Shown: positions 1 to 7,549 of the stretch, one piece after another
How the letters are laid out: each line of letters starts with the position of its first letter
Position numbering within the stretch: the stretch's first letter is position 1
DNA from: JBOHBN01 sp050698355
GTDB lineage: Bacteria; Actinomycetota; Actinomycetes; Streptosporangiales; WHST01
NCBI GenBank assembly: GCA_050698355.1
Contig: JBOHBN010000189.1
Coordinates: 1-13,404, forward strand
Direction: 5' to 3'
DNA length: 13,404 nucleotides
Position numbers and translations under genes: made by a program
Notes under the pieces: generated by a model
Database searches by the model: none
What the model was told of the DNA's origin: nothing
Seen by the model: only the letters and a program-made list of their open reading frames with translations

Positions 1-562
1 TCTCCATGCTGCGCGCGAGTATCTCCTGCAGCACGCCCAGCGTCCGGGTGAGGAACGGGTTGCCCGCTGCCTCCACTATCCGCAGGTGGAACGCCATGTC
101 CAGTACCCGCAGCCGGCCGAGCTCGACGCTGCCGGCCCGGCTGGCCTCCTGCAGCTCCTCGTACGCGCGGCGCACCGAGTCCAGGTGGTCGGCCGTCGCC
201 CGCTGCGCGGCCCACGCCGCCGCGGGCAGCTCGATGATCTCGCGCATGTCGAACAGGTCGCCGATGTCGACCTTCTCGTCCGCGAGCGCCTGGCGCAGCG
301 TGGCGGTCATGGACGGCTCGGCGACGAAGACGCCGGCGCCATGACGTACGTGCACGATGCCCTGTGCCCGCAGCGAACGCACCGCTTCGCGCAGCGACGG
401 CCGGCTGACGCCGAGCAGCTCGGCCAGGTCGCGTTCCGGTGGCAGGCGATCGCCGGGGCGTAGCCGGTCCGCGGCGATGAGGTCGAGGACCTGCCGCGCG
501 ATGCGGTCACCCACCGGTGCCGTGTCGAGCGACAGCCAGATCGAGCCGGACTCGCCAGCCAC
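1..562 (-). CDS. GntR/FadR-family (FCD domain) transcriptional regulator, partial
   Basis: Reading the minus strand from a GTG at 562 gives 187 codons that run off the window edge, so the C-terminus is missing. The start follows an AAAGGAGG ribosome-binding site with 6-nt spacing. Residues about 17-80 form a GntR winged helix, with the hallmark GDRLPPERDLAELLGVSR followed by a PSLREA recognition-helix segment. From about residue 105 the FCD ligand-binding domain begins. It shows the MREIIE start and the DMAFH (D155, H159) and AAGNPF segments; D155 and H159 correspond to two of the metal or carboxylate ligands of this domain, the others lying beyond the edge. FCD regulators usually sense small organic acids and repress divergent catabolic operons. 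The divergent lyase/transporter/dehydratase operon makes it the likely local regulator. Family is certain; effector is unknown. Confidence 0.93.
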   Translation of the reverse strand, partial: MAGESGSIWLSLDTAPVGDRIARQVLDLIAADRLRPGDRLPPERDLAELLGVSRPSLREAVRSLRAQGIVHVRHGAGVFVAEPSMTATLRQALADEKVDIGDLFDMREIIELPAAAWAAQRATADHLDSVRRAYEELQEASRAGSVELGRLRVLDMAFHLRIVEAAGNPFLTRTLGVLQEILARSME

Positions 563-596
563 CGTGCGCCTCCTTTCGACCGGGTGAATTGTCATT

Positions 597-610
597 GTGC
601 GGAATCGCAC
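597..610. promoter_or_regulatory. Inverted repeat, possible second operator in the divergent promoter region
   Basis: A perfect palindrome GTGCG-GAAT-CGCAC lies in the 123-bp gap between the regulator and the lyase operon, just upstream of the proposed -35 box for the rightward genes. On the minus strand it falls in the region where the regulator's own promoter should lie. It could be a second regulator site or an activator site. No protein can be assigned. Confidence 0.35.
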
Positions 611-612
611 CA

Positions 613-641
613 TTGCGCACCGTAGGGGGCAACGGTACAGT
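613..641 (+). promoter_or_regulatory. Predicted housekeeping-type promoter of the catabolic operon
   Basis: TTGCGC (613-618) and TACAGT (636-641) are separated by exactly 17 nt. The -10 fits the actinobacterial TANNNT pattern. Transcription would start near 648, giving an untranslated leader of about 38 nt before the first ATG at 686. The start point falls inside the palindrome at 647-665, as expected for a repressed promoter. This is read by eye with no start-site data. Confidence 0.6.
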
Positions 642-646
642 CCCTC

Positions 647-665
647 GATAGGTCAGACCTCTATC
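647..665. promoter_or_regulatory. Candidate FadR-type operator for the divergent GntR regulator
   Basis: AGGTCAGACCT (650-660) has the GT-N3-AC core known for FadR/FCD-subfamily GntR operators. It sits within a wider dyad GATAG-N9-CTATC (647-651 and 661-665). It covers the predicted transcription start of the operon, so bound regulator would block initiation or promoter escape. The link to the adjacent regulator is inferred from family knowledge and position. Confidence 0.55.
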
Positions 666-685
666 CATTTTGAAGGGTAGCCACC

Positions 686-994
686 ATGCCGGGAAACACC
701 AGCCCTCCGGACTTCCTCGCGCACCACGACGGCGATGCCGTCGCCGTCGCCGTACGCGACCTTCAGCCGGGGGAGGTGACCGGTGGTTACCTGCAGGGTC
801 CCACGGCACGCACCGTCCAGCTAAGCGAGGCGGTGCCGCTGGGGCACAAGCTGGCGTTGACGGCGATCGGCGCGGGCGAGGACGTCATCGAGTACGGCGT
901 ACGCGTGGCCGTGGCAAGCAAGGACATCGCCGAGGGCGAGTACGTGCACGTACACAACGTGAGGAGCGCACGGTGGCAGAAAAGCGTGGCCTGA
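686..994 (+). CDS. UxaA-family lyase small subunit (SAF domain), SuyA-like
   Basis: This 102-residue protein matches the small subunit of two-subunit UxaA-family lyases and is closest to SuyA, the alpha subunit of (2R)-sulfolactate sulfo-lyase. It is one SAF domain: FLAHHDGDAVAVAV at about 10-23, PLGHKLALTAI at 51-61, and the diagnostic C-terminal GEYVHVHNVRSARW at 84-97. SuyA-type proteins usually end at about that tryptophan; here five more residues follow. The ATG start has a GAAGGG site 8 nt upstream. It is the first gene of the operon, 45 bp after the predicted -10, and overlaps the large-subunit gene by 22 nt, which implies translational coupling and a 1:1 complex. Substrate could be sulfolactate or another 2-hydroxy acid; family is certain, substrate is not. 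Confidence 0.88.
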   Translation: MPGNTSPPDFLAHHDGDAVAVAVRDLQPGEVTGGYLQGPTARTVQLSEAVPLGHKLALTAIGAGEDVIEYGVRVAVASKDIAEGEYVHVHNVRSARWQKSVA

Positions 995-2136
995 CCGGGT
1001 ACAGGAGAGCCAACGGTACGGCCGGCGTCCGCAACCACACGGTCGTGCTGCCGGTCGACGACCTGTCGAACGCCGCCGCGGAAGCCGTCGCGAGGGTCGT
1101 CCCCGGTGTGCTCGCCCTCCCGCACGCGTACGGGCGGTTGCAGTTCGGCGATGACCTCGACCTGACCTTCCGCACGCTGATCGGCACCGGGCGGAACGCC
1201 AACGTGGCCTCGGTCGTGGTGATCGGCATCGAGCCCGCCTGGACGCAGCGGGTCGTCGACGGCATCGCCCAGACAGGCAAGCGGGTCGAGGGTTTCTTCA
1301 TCGAGCGGAGCGGCGACCTGCGTACCGTGGAGAAGGCCGCGCGGGTGGCGGCGCAGTTCCTCCAGGACGACTCCGAGGTGCAACGCGAGCCGGTCGAGCG
1401 GCACGAGATCGTCGTGTCCATCAAGTGCGGCGAGTCCGACACCACGAGCGGCCTCGGGTCGTGTCCGACCACTGCGGAGGCCGTCGACCGCTGGATCGAA
1501 AGCGGCGGCACGGTGTTCTTCGGTGAGACCAGCGAGCTCACCGGTGGGGAGAACCTCATCGCCGACCGGTGTGTGAACGACGAGGTACGCAAGCAGTTCA
1601 CCCGGCTGTACGACGAGTACATCGACCGCATCGAACGTACCGGTGCCAACCTGCTCGGGTCGCAGCCGACGCAGGGAAACATCGCCGGTGGCCTCTCCAC
1701 CATCGAGGAGAAGGCGCTGGGCAATATCGCCAAGACGGGATCGTATCCGGTCGTCGGCGCGCTCGAGGCGGCGGAAGAGCCGGGCAACGGGCCGGGGCTT
1801 TACTTCATGGACACCTCGTCGGCCGCAGCGGAGTGCATCACGCTGATGGCGGCGGGTGGAGCGGTGCTGCATCTCTTCCCGACCGGGCAGGGCAACGTCA
1901 TCGGCAATCCGATAGAGCCGGTCATCAAGCTGACGGCGAACCCGGTCACGGCCGAGACGATGACCGAGCACATGGACCTGGACTGCTCCGGGTTGCTGCG
2001 CCGCGAGTACGACCTCGGCGAGTCCGGCAACCGGTTGATGACGGTCGCCGACAGGACGGTGAACGGTCGCCTGACCGGAGCCGAGGTCATGGGACATCGC
2101 GAGTTCGTCCTGACACGTCTGTTCCCGAGCGCCTGA
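973..2136 (+). CDS. UxaA-family lyase large subunit, SuyB-like ((2R)-sulfolactate sulfo-lyase/altronate dehydratase family)
   Basis: The GTG start at 973 follows GAGGAG with 6-nt spacing inside the end of the small-subunit gene and gives 387 residues, the normal length for SuyB. Visible family marks are GYRRANGTAGVRNH at 9-22, LPHAYGRLQFG at 49-59, the cysteine-containing KCGESDTTSGLGSCP at 151-165, the FPTGQGNVIGNP loop at 302-313, and the C-terminal GHREFVLTRLF at 374-384. In this family the cysteine region is associated with iron or an iron-sulfur cluster. SuyAB splits sulfolactate to pyruvate and sulfite; relatives dehydrate altronate or galactarate. The neighbours are tartrate-type genes, and no sulfite dehydrogenase, sulfite exporter or sulfolactate dehydrogenase of the usual kinds is seen here. 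The true substrate may therefore be a tartrate-like acid. A 5-bp hairpin (2139-2153) follows the stop codon. Confidence 0.88.
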   Translation: MAEKRGLTGYRRANGTAGVRNHTVVLPVDDLSNAAAEAVARVVPGVLALPHAYGRLQFGDDLDLTFRTLIGTGRNANVASVVVIGIEPAWTQRVVDGIAQTGKRVEGFFIERSGDLRTVEKAARVAAQFLQDDSEVQREPVERHEIVVSIKCGESDTTSGLGSCPTTAEAVDRWIESGGTVFFGETSELTGGENLIADRCVNDEVRKQFTRLYDEYIDRIERTGANLLGSQPTQGNIAGGLSTIEEKALGNIAKTGSYPVVGALEAAEEPGNGPGLYFMDTSSAAAECITLMAAGGAVLHLFPTGQGNVIGNPIEPVIKLTANPVTAETMTEHMDLDCSGLLRREYDLGESGNRLMTVADRTVNGRLTGAEVMGHREFVLTRLFPSA

Positions 2137-2208
2137 GATCCGCGCTTTGCGGAGATGTAGCTGGCACACTCCGGTGGACTTGCCTGTGCACGAATCCTTG
2201 GAGGAAAG

Positions 2209-3201
2209 ATGAGATTGCGAGTCGGCGGGGTGTTCGTAGTGTCCGCCGCAATGCTCGCGGCCGGCCTCAGCGGGTGCGCCGAGAAGAGCAGCAGTGGTAA
2301 TGCCGCGGAGAGCTATCCGCAGAAGTCGATAAAGTACATCATCCCCTTCGACCCGGGCGGGGAGTCGGACGTGACAGCCCGGTTGCAACAAGGCGCGCTC
2401 GAGGACGCCTTCGGGCAGTCGGTCGTCGTCTCCAACCGCGAGGGCGGCGGCGGTGCCGTGGGCTGGTCCGAGCTCGCCAACAGGACCAAGGGCGACGGCT
2501 ACACCCTGATGGGCGCGAACCTGCCCCACATCGTGCTGCAACCGCTGGCGCGCGACGACGCCGGTTACCAGACCGAGGACATCAAGTGGGCCTACATCTT
2601 CGAGAGCACCCCAGCTGCGTTGATCGTCGCGAAGGACAGCCCGTACAAGACGCTGAAGGATTTCGTCAAGGCTGCCAAGCACAAGAAGTTGACCATCGGC
2701 GGCAGCGCCTCCTTCAGCGCCAACCACATGGGAACGCTCGCCCTCAACCGCGCGGCCGGCATCGACGCGACGTACGTGCCGTTCAGCGGCACGGCTGCCG
2801 TGACCCCGGCCCTGCTGGGCGGGCAGGTCGACGCCATCATGAGCTACAACACCGCCGCGCTCGACCTGAGGGAGAAGGGTGCCCGCGTTCTTGCCGTCGA
2901 GTCCGACGAGCGGCTCGATGATTTCCCGGACGTGCCGACCTTCGCGGAGCAGGGCTATGACATCGACCAGGGTGGTGCGTACCGCGGTGTTGCGGTTCCT
3001 CCGGACACGCCGAAGCCGATAGTGGACAAGGTCGCGAAGGTTTTCCGCAAGGTGAACGAGGACCCCAAGGTCAAGAAGAAGATGGACAACCTCGGTTTCG
3101 AGCTGGTCAATATGGGACCGGAAAAGGCGAAGAAGTTCACGCAGAAACGGAAGGCTTCGGCGAGGAAGCTGCTGAAGAAGTTCGACCTGCTCAAGAAGTA
3201 G
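2209..3201 (+). CDS. tctC: TTT-transporter substrate-binding lipoprotein (TctC/Bug family)
   Basis: This 330-residue protein has a lipoprotein signal: MRLR, a hydrophobic stretch, then lipobox LSGC with Cys23 as the lipidation site. It would be anchored to the outer face of the membrane. The mature part is a TctC/Bug fold: the conserved FDPGGESDVTAR at 47-58, the SNREGGGGAVGW turn at 75-86, and the TYVPFSG and LLGGQVDAI segments that shape the carboxylate pocket. It captures a di- or tricarboxylate and passes it to TctA/TctB. The start has GGAGGAAAG directly upstream. Its gene is separated from tctAB by the dehydratase gene. The last 40 or so residues are unusually lysine-rich, rich enough to be noticeable in this GC-rich genome. 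Specific ligand is unproven; D-tartrate is inferred from context. Confidence 0.93.
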   Translation: MRLRVGGVFVVSAAMLAAGLSGCAEKSSSGNAAESYPQKSIKYIIPFDPGGESDVTARLQQGALEDAFGQSVVVSNREGGGGAVGWSELANRTKGDGYTLMGANLPHIVLQPLARDDAGYQTEDIKWAYIFESTPAALIVAKDSPYKTLKDFVKAAKHKKLTIGGSASFSANHMGTLALNRAAGIDATYVPFSGTAAVTPALLGGQVDAIMSYNTAALDLREKGARVLAVESDERLDDFPDVPTFAEQGYDIDQGGAYRGVAVPPDTPKPIVDKVAKVFRKVNEDPKVKKKMDNLGFELVNMGPEKAKKFTQKRKASARKLLKKFDLLKK

Positions 3202-3215
3202 CACAAGACGCGTAT

Positions 3216-3257
3216 TCGGCCCGTTCGGGATGAGCGATGCTCGCCGGGACGGGCCGA
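3216..3257 (+). other. Intra-operon stem-loop after the binding-protein gene
   Basis: TCGGCCCGT (3216-3224) is perfectly complementary to ACGGGCCGA (3249-3257). A smaller GAGC-GAT-GCTC hairpin can form inside the loop. It starts 14 nt after the tctC stop codon and ends 27 nt before the dehydratase start, without a T-tract. Such structures after binding-protein genes often protect the upstream mRNA or partly attenuate transcription, giving more binding protein than membrane subunits. That role is inferred. Confidence 0.5.
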
Positions 3258-3284
3258 CCGCGACCTGTACCGAGGAGTGCCGAG

Positions 3285-4451
3285 ATGCGTATCAAGGACG
3301 TGACGGTCGCCGAGGCGCCCATCTCGTCGCCCATGAGGAACGCGGTCATCGACTTCTCGAAGATGACGGTGTCCGTGGTCGCCGTCACGAGCGACCGCAC
3401 AGCGGATGGCGAGCCGGTCGTCGGGTACGGGTTCCACTCCAACGGTCGCTACGCGCAGACCGGGCTGCTGCGCGACCGATTGGTGCCGCGCCTGCTCGAA
3501 GCCGGTCCCGACACCGTCGTCGACGACGCCGGGATCGTCGACCCCTCAGCCTGTCGCGACATCGTGATGCGCGACGAGAAACCCGGTGGGCACGGTGATC
3601 GAGCGGTTGCCGTCGGCGCGCTGGACATGGCCCTGTGGGACCTCGCGGCCAAGGCCGTCGGTGAGCCACTGTTCCGCCACCTGCACAGGCGGCTCGGCCT
3701 TGCCGAAGCGCCCGCCGGCCAGGTGTGGGTGTATGCAGCAGGTGGTTACTACCACCCGGGCAAGGGCATCGACGGCCTTTGCGACGAGATCCGCGGTTAC
3801 CTCGACCTCGGCTACCGCGACGTGAAGATCAAGGTCGGCGGTGCCCCGCTCGCCGACGACATGCGCCGCATCGAAGCGGTGCTGGACCTGCTCCATCCCG
3901 GTGGCCGCCTTGCCGTGGACGCGAACGGGCGGTTCGACGTGCGTACGGCGCTCGAGTATGCTGCCGCACTCGCGCAGTACGACCTGCTCTGGTACGAGGA
4001 ACCGTGTGATCCCCTCGACTACCTGACGCATGCGATCGTGGCGGATCAATACCCGGGCAGCCTGGCGACAGGGGAAAACCTGTTCTCGGTGCCCGATGTG
4101 CGCAACCTGGTGCGGTACGGCGGGCTCCGCCCCCACAAGGACTTCCTGCAGATGGACCCCGCGCTCAGCTACGGCGTGAGCGAGTACGCGGGCATGGTGG
4201 GCGTGCTGCGTGACGCGGGCTGGAGCCCGGCTCGTTGCGCGCCGCACGGCGGGCACCAGTACAACCTCGCCGTCGCGTCGGCGTTCGGTCTCGGCGGGTG
4301 CGAGTCGTACCCCCGCGTGTTCGAGCCGTTCGGAGGGTTCGCTGACTCCACACCGATCCGGGACGGGTACGTCAGGCTCCCTGAAGTGCCCGGTATCGGC
4401 ATCGAGGAAAAGCCCGAGCTGCATTCCCTGCTCAAGTCGACGGTCGGATAG
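3285..4451 (+). CDS. tarD: D(-)-tartrate dehydratase (mandelate racemase/enolase superfamily)
   Basis: The ATG at 3285, with GAGGAG 7 nt upstream, gives 388 residues, one fewer than the characterised Bradyrhizobium japonicum enzyme (389). A longer in-frame start 48 nt upstream lacks a good site. The N-terminal capping domain carries DFSKMTVSVVAV and EKPGGHGDRAVAVG. The barrel has the KIK motif (K181, K183), metal ligands D212, E238 and E264, and the late HGGH with H321. These sit one position below the published K184, D213, E239, E265 and H322, as expected for an orthologue. The enzyme removes water from D-tartrate in the cytosol to give oxaloacetate; Mg2+ is the usual metal. The gene lies between tctC and tctA, 9 bp before tctA, so uptake and first catabolic step are co-expressed. 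Another acid sugar is possible but less likely. Confidence 0.9.
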   Translation: MRIKDVTVAEAPISSPMRNAVIDFSKMTVSVVAVTSDRTADGEPVVGYGFHSNGRYAQTGLLRDRLVPRLLEAGPDTVVDDAGIVDPSACRDIVMRDEKPGGHGDRAVAVGALDMALWDLAAKAVGEPLFRHLHRRLGLAEAPAGQVWVYAAGGYYHPGKGIDGLCDEIRGYLDLGYRDVKIKVGGAPLADDMRRIEAVLDLLHPGGRLAVDANGRFDVRTALEYAAALAQYDLLWYEEPCDPLDYLTHAIVADQYPGSLATGENLFSVPDVRNLVRYGGLRPHKDFLQMDPALSYGVSEYAGMVGVLRDAGWSPARCAPHGGHQYNLAVASAFGLGGCESYPRVFEPFGGFADSTPIRDGYVRLPEVPGIGIEEKPELHSLLKSTVG

Positions 4452-4460
4452 GTAGCCAGC

Positions 4461-6014
4461 ATGTTCGAAGGAGTCCTCGAAGCGCTGGGCAACGTCGTCT
4501 CCCCGGGGATGCTGCTTCTGTGCCTCGCGGGCGTGGTCGCCGGCATGGTCGTCGGCGCCACGCCCGGACTCAGCGCGACGGTGGGGCTCGCGCTGCTCCT
4601 GCCGATCACGTTCACCCTCGACCCGACGACCGGGCTCGTACTGATGGGCGCGTTCTACATGAGCGCGATCTACGGCGGGTCGTTCACCGCGATCCTGGTG
4701 AACGCGCCGGGCACGCCGTCGTCGATCGCGACGACGTTCGACGGCTATCCCATGACGGTGCAGGGCCGAAGCGAGGAGGCGATCATCGCGGTGACGATCG
4801 CATCCGTCGTCGGCGGGCTGATCGGCGTCCTCGGCCTGGCCCTGCTCGCGCCGCTCCTGGCGGACTTCGTGCTCGACTTCGGACCGCAGGAGTACTTCTG
4901 GCTCGGCATCTTCGGCCTGACGATGATCGCCGCGCTGGCGGGTAAGTCCTTGCTGAGGGGACTCGTCGGCGGCTTTCTCGGGCTGCTCATCTCCACCATC
5001 GGCATCGCCCCGATCGGTGGCGAGGTGCGGTTCACCTTCGGGATAACGCAGATGCAGGGCGGGGTACCGCTGATCGTCGCCCTCATCGGGCTCTTCACCA
5101 TCCCGACGATCCTCGACCTGATGCTCTCGCCGGAGCGCCGTAACGCGTCGATGCGGCGGGAGGCCGAAGGACGGCAGCAGGGAAGTGCGCTGATGAGCAC
5201 CGTCCGGTACGTGCTCTCGCGACCGGTCAACCTCGTCCGGTCGGGGGTCATCGGCACCTTCGTCGGGATCCTTCCCGGCGCCGGGGGAAACATCGCCAAC
5301 CTGATCGCGTACAACGAGGCACGCCGGACGTCGAAGGACCGCGAGAAATTCGGCAAGGGCCAGATCGACGGCGTCGTGGCGCCCGAGTCGGCGAACAACG
5401 CCGTCGTGGGCGGTGGGCTTGTCCCGCTCCTCACGCTCGGCATCCCGGGCGCGCCCCCGGACGCGATCATCTACGGCGTGCTGCTGCTGCACGGCCTGCG
5501 TCCCGGCGCGGACCTGTTCACCAAGCAGGGACCGCTTGTCTTCACGTTCATCCTGGCGATCGCGGTCTCCGCGATACTGATGGCGCCGGTCGGCTTGATC
5601 GCGGGACGCGCGCTGCAGCGGGTGGTCGTGCGCACGCCGACGCACTACCTGGCGCCGGCCGTCGCGGTATTCACCATCGTCGGCGCGTACGCGGTGCGCA
5701 ACAGCGCCCTCGACGTCATCATCATGGTGCTGCTCGGGCTCGCGGGGTACGGGCTGCGCAGGATCGGTATCCCGCCACCGGCCATCGTCCTCGGCGTCGT
5801 GCTGGGGCCGATCATCGAGTCCGGGCTCGGGCAGGGGCTGCTCGCGGCCAGCGCCAGGGAACATCCCTGGACGTCATTCTTCACCCGTCCGATCAGCCTG
5901 GTCATCATCGCGCTGACCGTCGCCGGGGTCGCCTGGCCGCTGATCACCCGCGTACGGGAGCGCCGGCGCGCGCAGGCAGCGGCCGACGAGCAACGCGAGG
6001 AGGTGCCGTCATGA
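4461..6014 (+). CDS. tctA: TTT-transporter large membrane subunit (TctA family)
   Basis: This 517-residue, very hydrophobic protein has the two-repeat layout of TctA. Repeat 1 carries GATPGLSATVGLALLLP (32-48) and the signature GGSFTAILVNAPGTPSS (72-88). Repeat 2 carries GILPGAGGNIANLIAYNEA (269-287) and GIPGAPPDAIIYG (327-339). About ten to twelve membrane spans are likely, with a charged cytoplasmic tail after 495. It is the main permease of the sodium- or proton-driven tripartite tricarboxylate transporter and works with the TctC lipoprotein and TctB. It begins 9 bp after the dehydratase stop with only a weak ribosome site, so translation is probably coupled. Its stop overlaps the tctB start by 4 nt (ATGA). 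Confidence 0.96.
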   Translation: MFEGVLEALGNVVSPGMLLLCLAGVVAGMVVGATPGLSATVGLALLLPITFTLDPTTGLVLMGAFYMSAIYGGSFTAILVNAPGTPSSIATTFDGYPMTVQGRSEEAIIAVTIASVVGGLIGVLGLALLAPLLADFVLDFGPQEYFWLGIFGLTMIAALAGKSLLRGLVGGFLGLLISTIGIAPIGGEVRFTFGITQMQGGVPLIVALIGLFTIPTILDLMLSPERRNASMRREAEGRQQGSALMSTVRYVLSRPVNLVRSGVIGTFVGILPGAGGNIANLIAYNEARRTSKDREKFGKGQIDGVVAPESANNAVVGGGLVPLLTLGIPGAPPDAIIYGVLLLHGLRPGADLFTKQGPLVFTFILAIAVSAILMAPVGLIAGRALQRVVVRTPTHYLAPAVAVFTIVGAYAVRNSALDVIIMVLLGLAGYGLRRIGIPPPAIVLGVVLGPIIESGLGQGLLAASAREHPWTSFFTRPISLVIIALTVAGVAWPLITRVRERRRAQAAADEQREEVPS

Positions 6015-6457
6015 GGCCGAACCTCGCCACCGGCGTGCTCTGCATCGCTCTCGCGGTGGTGTTCTGGTTCGAACTCGACGTCGACAACCCGCTCGGGGCG
6101 GTCTTTCCCAAGCTGGTGCTCGCGGTGCTCGCCGTGCTGGGCGTCGTCCTCGTCGTGCTCGGCCTCGTACGACGCGAACCGGCCGACGAGGCGCGAGGGC
6201 CACGGCGCTTGCGCGTCTTCGTACTCTCGCTCTGCGTGCTGTTTGCGTGGTCGGTGATGCTCGGGTTCGTCGGCTTCACCATCAGCGGTGTGGCGGCGTT
6301 CCTCGCCACCACCTGGATCATCCGCAGGGGACGGTTCGCGGTCAGGACGGTCGCCATGGACGTCGGCGTCGCGATCGTCCTGGTGGTCGCATGTGCCCTG
6401 CTGTTCATGCGGGTGCTGCATGTGCCGCTGCCCGTATCGACGGTCCTCGGCATCTGA
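6011..6457 (+). CDS. tctB: TTT-transporter small membrane subunit (TctB family)
   Basis: This 148-residue protein has four to five hydrophobic segments (about 7-22, 33-53, 68-87, 88-104, 115-134) and a short charged loop at 54-67, the normal TctB design. TctB proteins are poorly conserved in sequence, so the call rests on size, topology and position directly after tctA. The ATG overlaps the tctA stop by 4 nt and is preceded by AGGAGG with 7-nt spacing inside the tctA end. It is required with TctA for transport, though its exact role is not well defined. Confidence 0.92.
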   Translation: MRPNLATGVLCIALAVVFWFELDVDNPLGAVFPKLVLAVLAVLGVVLVVLGLVRREPADEARGPRRLRVFVLSLCVLFAWSVMLGFVGFTISGVAAFLATTWIIRRGRFAVRTVAMDVGVAIVLVVACALLFMRVLHVPLPVSTVLGI

Positions 6458-6487
6458 TCAAACCGTGCCGGACATGTGAGGAGAGAC

Positions 6488-7549
6488 ATGGCCCATGACA
6501 TTGCGGTGATACCCGGGGACGGCATCGGCAGGGAGGTCGTGCCCGCCGCGCAGCGGGTGCTCGACGCCGCAGCCTCGTCCAGGGGCGTCGAGCTGCGCTG
6601 GCACCCGGTCGACTGGAGCTGCGAGCACTACCTGCGTGCGGGCGAGATGATGCCGAGCGACGGGCTCGACCAGCTGCGTATGCGCGACGCGATCTTCCTC
6701 GGTGCGGTGGGGTACCCCGGCGTCCCCGACCACATCTCGCTGTGGGGCCTGCTGATCCCGATCCGGCGGGCGTTCCGGCAGCGCGTCAACTACCGGCCGA
6801 TCCGGTTGTTCCCGGGCCTGGAGTCACCGCTGCGCGGCGTCGGCCCGGACTCGCTCGACTTCGTGGTCGTACGCGAGAACAACGAGGGGGAGTACTCCGA
6901 GATCGGCGGCCGGCTGTACCAGGGCATGGACGAGGAGATCGCCGTGCAGGAGTCGGTCTTCACCCGTCGCGGGGTGAGCCTGGTGATGCGCTACGCGTTC
7001 GAGCTCGCCCGCACTCGGCGCGGCACGCTGGTCTCGGCGACGAAGTCCAACGGCATCATCCACACCATGCCGTTCTGGGACGAGCTTTTCGGCGAGCTGT
7101 CCGCCGAGTACGCCGACGTGCGCACGTCCGCGTACCACATCGACGCGCTGTCCGCGCTGTTCGTCTCCAACCCCTCGTCGTTGGACGTGGTCGTCGCGTC
7201 GAACCTGTTCGGCGACATACTCTCCGACCTCGGCGCGGCGGTGGCCGGCAGCATCGGCATCGCTCCCTCCGCCAACCTCGACCCGACCCGTACGCACCCG
7301 TCGATGTTCGAACCCGTGCACGGCTCGGCGCCCGACATCGCCGGGCAGGGGATCGCCAACCCGATCGGGCAGATCTGGTCCGGCGCGCTGATGCTCGAGC
7401 ACCTCGGCCACGCCCAGGCCGCCACGGCCGTCATGGACGGGCTGGCAGCCGTGCTAGCGCAGGGCGCGCCCCGCACGCCGGACCTCGGCGGGACGGGTAG
7501 CACCGACGAGGTGACCGAGGCCGTTATCGCGGCGCTGCCGCAGCCGTAG
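6488..7549 (+). CDS. Tartrate dehydrogenase/D-malate dehydrogenase (decarboxylating), TtuC/DmlA-like
   Basis: The ATG at 6488, just after GAGGAG, gives 353 residues; a GTG four codons upstream overlaps that site and is less likely. It is a beta-decarboxylating dehydrogenase related to isopropylmalate dehydrogenase: IPGDGIGREV at 8-17, the subfamily mark SLWGLLIPIRR at 84-94, NYRPIRLFPG at 101-110, VRENNEGEYSEIGGR at 128-142 with Tyr136, catalytic K186 in ATKSNG, YHID with D219, and metal ligands D243 and D247 in FGDILSD. The SLWG, NYRP and RLFPG set matches tartrate/D-malate enzymes rather than LeuB. Such enzymes use NAD+ with a divalent metal to oxidise tartrates or convert D-malate to pyruvate and CO2. 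As the last operon gene, 30 bp after tctB, it could handle other tartrate stereoisomers or D-malate. Exact activity is not decidable here. Confidence 0.88.
   Translation: MAHDIAVIPGDGIGREVVPAAQRVLDAAASSRGVELRWHPVDWSCEHYLRAGEMMPSDGLDQLRMRDAIFLGAVGYPGVPDHISLWGLLIPIRRAFRQRVNYRPIRLFPGLESPLRGVGPDSLDFVVVRENNEGEYSEIGGRLYQGMDEEIAVQESVFTRRGVSLVMRYAFELARTRRGTLVSATKSNGIIHTMPFWDELFGELSAEYADVRTSAYHIDALSALFVSNPSSLDVVVASNLFGDILSDLGAAVAGSIGIAPSANLDPTRTHPSMFEPVHGSAPDIAGQGIANPIGQIWSGALMLEHLGHAQAATAVMDGLAAVLAQGAPRTPDLGGTGSTDEVTEAVIAALPQP

Noticed and set aside
787..3204. Very long minus-strand open frame (about 800 codons) opposite the lyase and tctC genes
   Set aside because: It mirrors the third-position G/C bias of the plus-strand genes, has low-complexity composition with no family motif, and spans several well-supported genes.
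3546..5864. Long minus-strand open frame (about 770 codons) opposite tarD and tctA
   Set aside because: Composition is Arg/Asp/His/Gln-rich as expected for an antisense shadow of GC-rich genes; the plus strand encodes clear enzymes and transporters.
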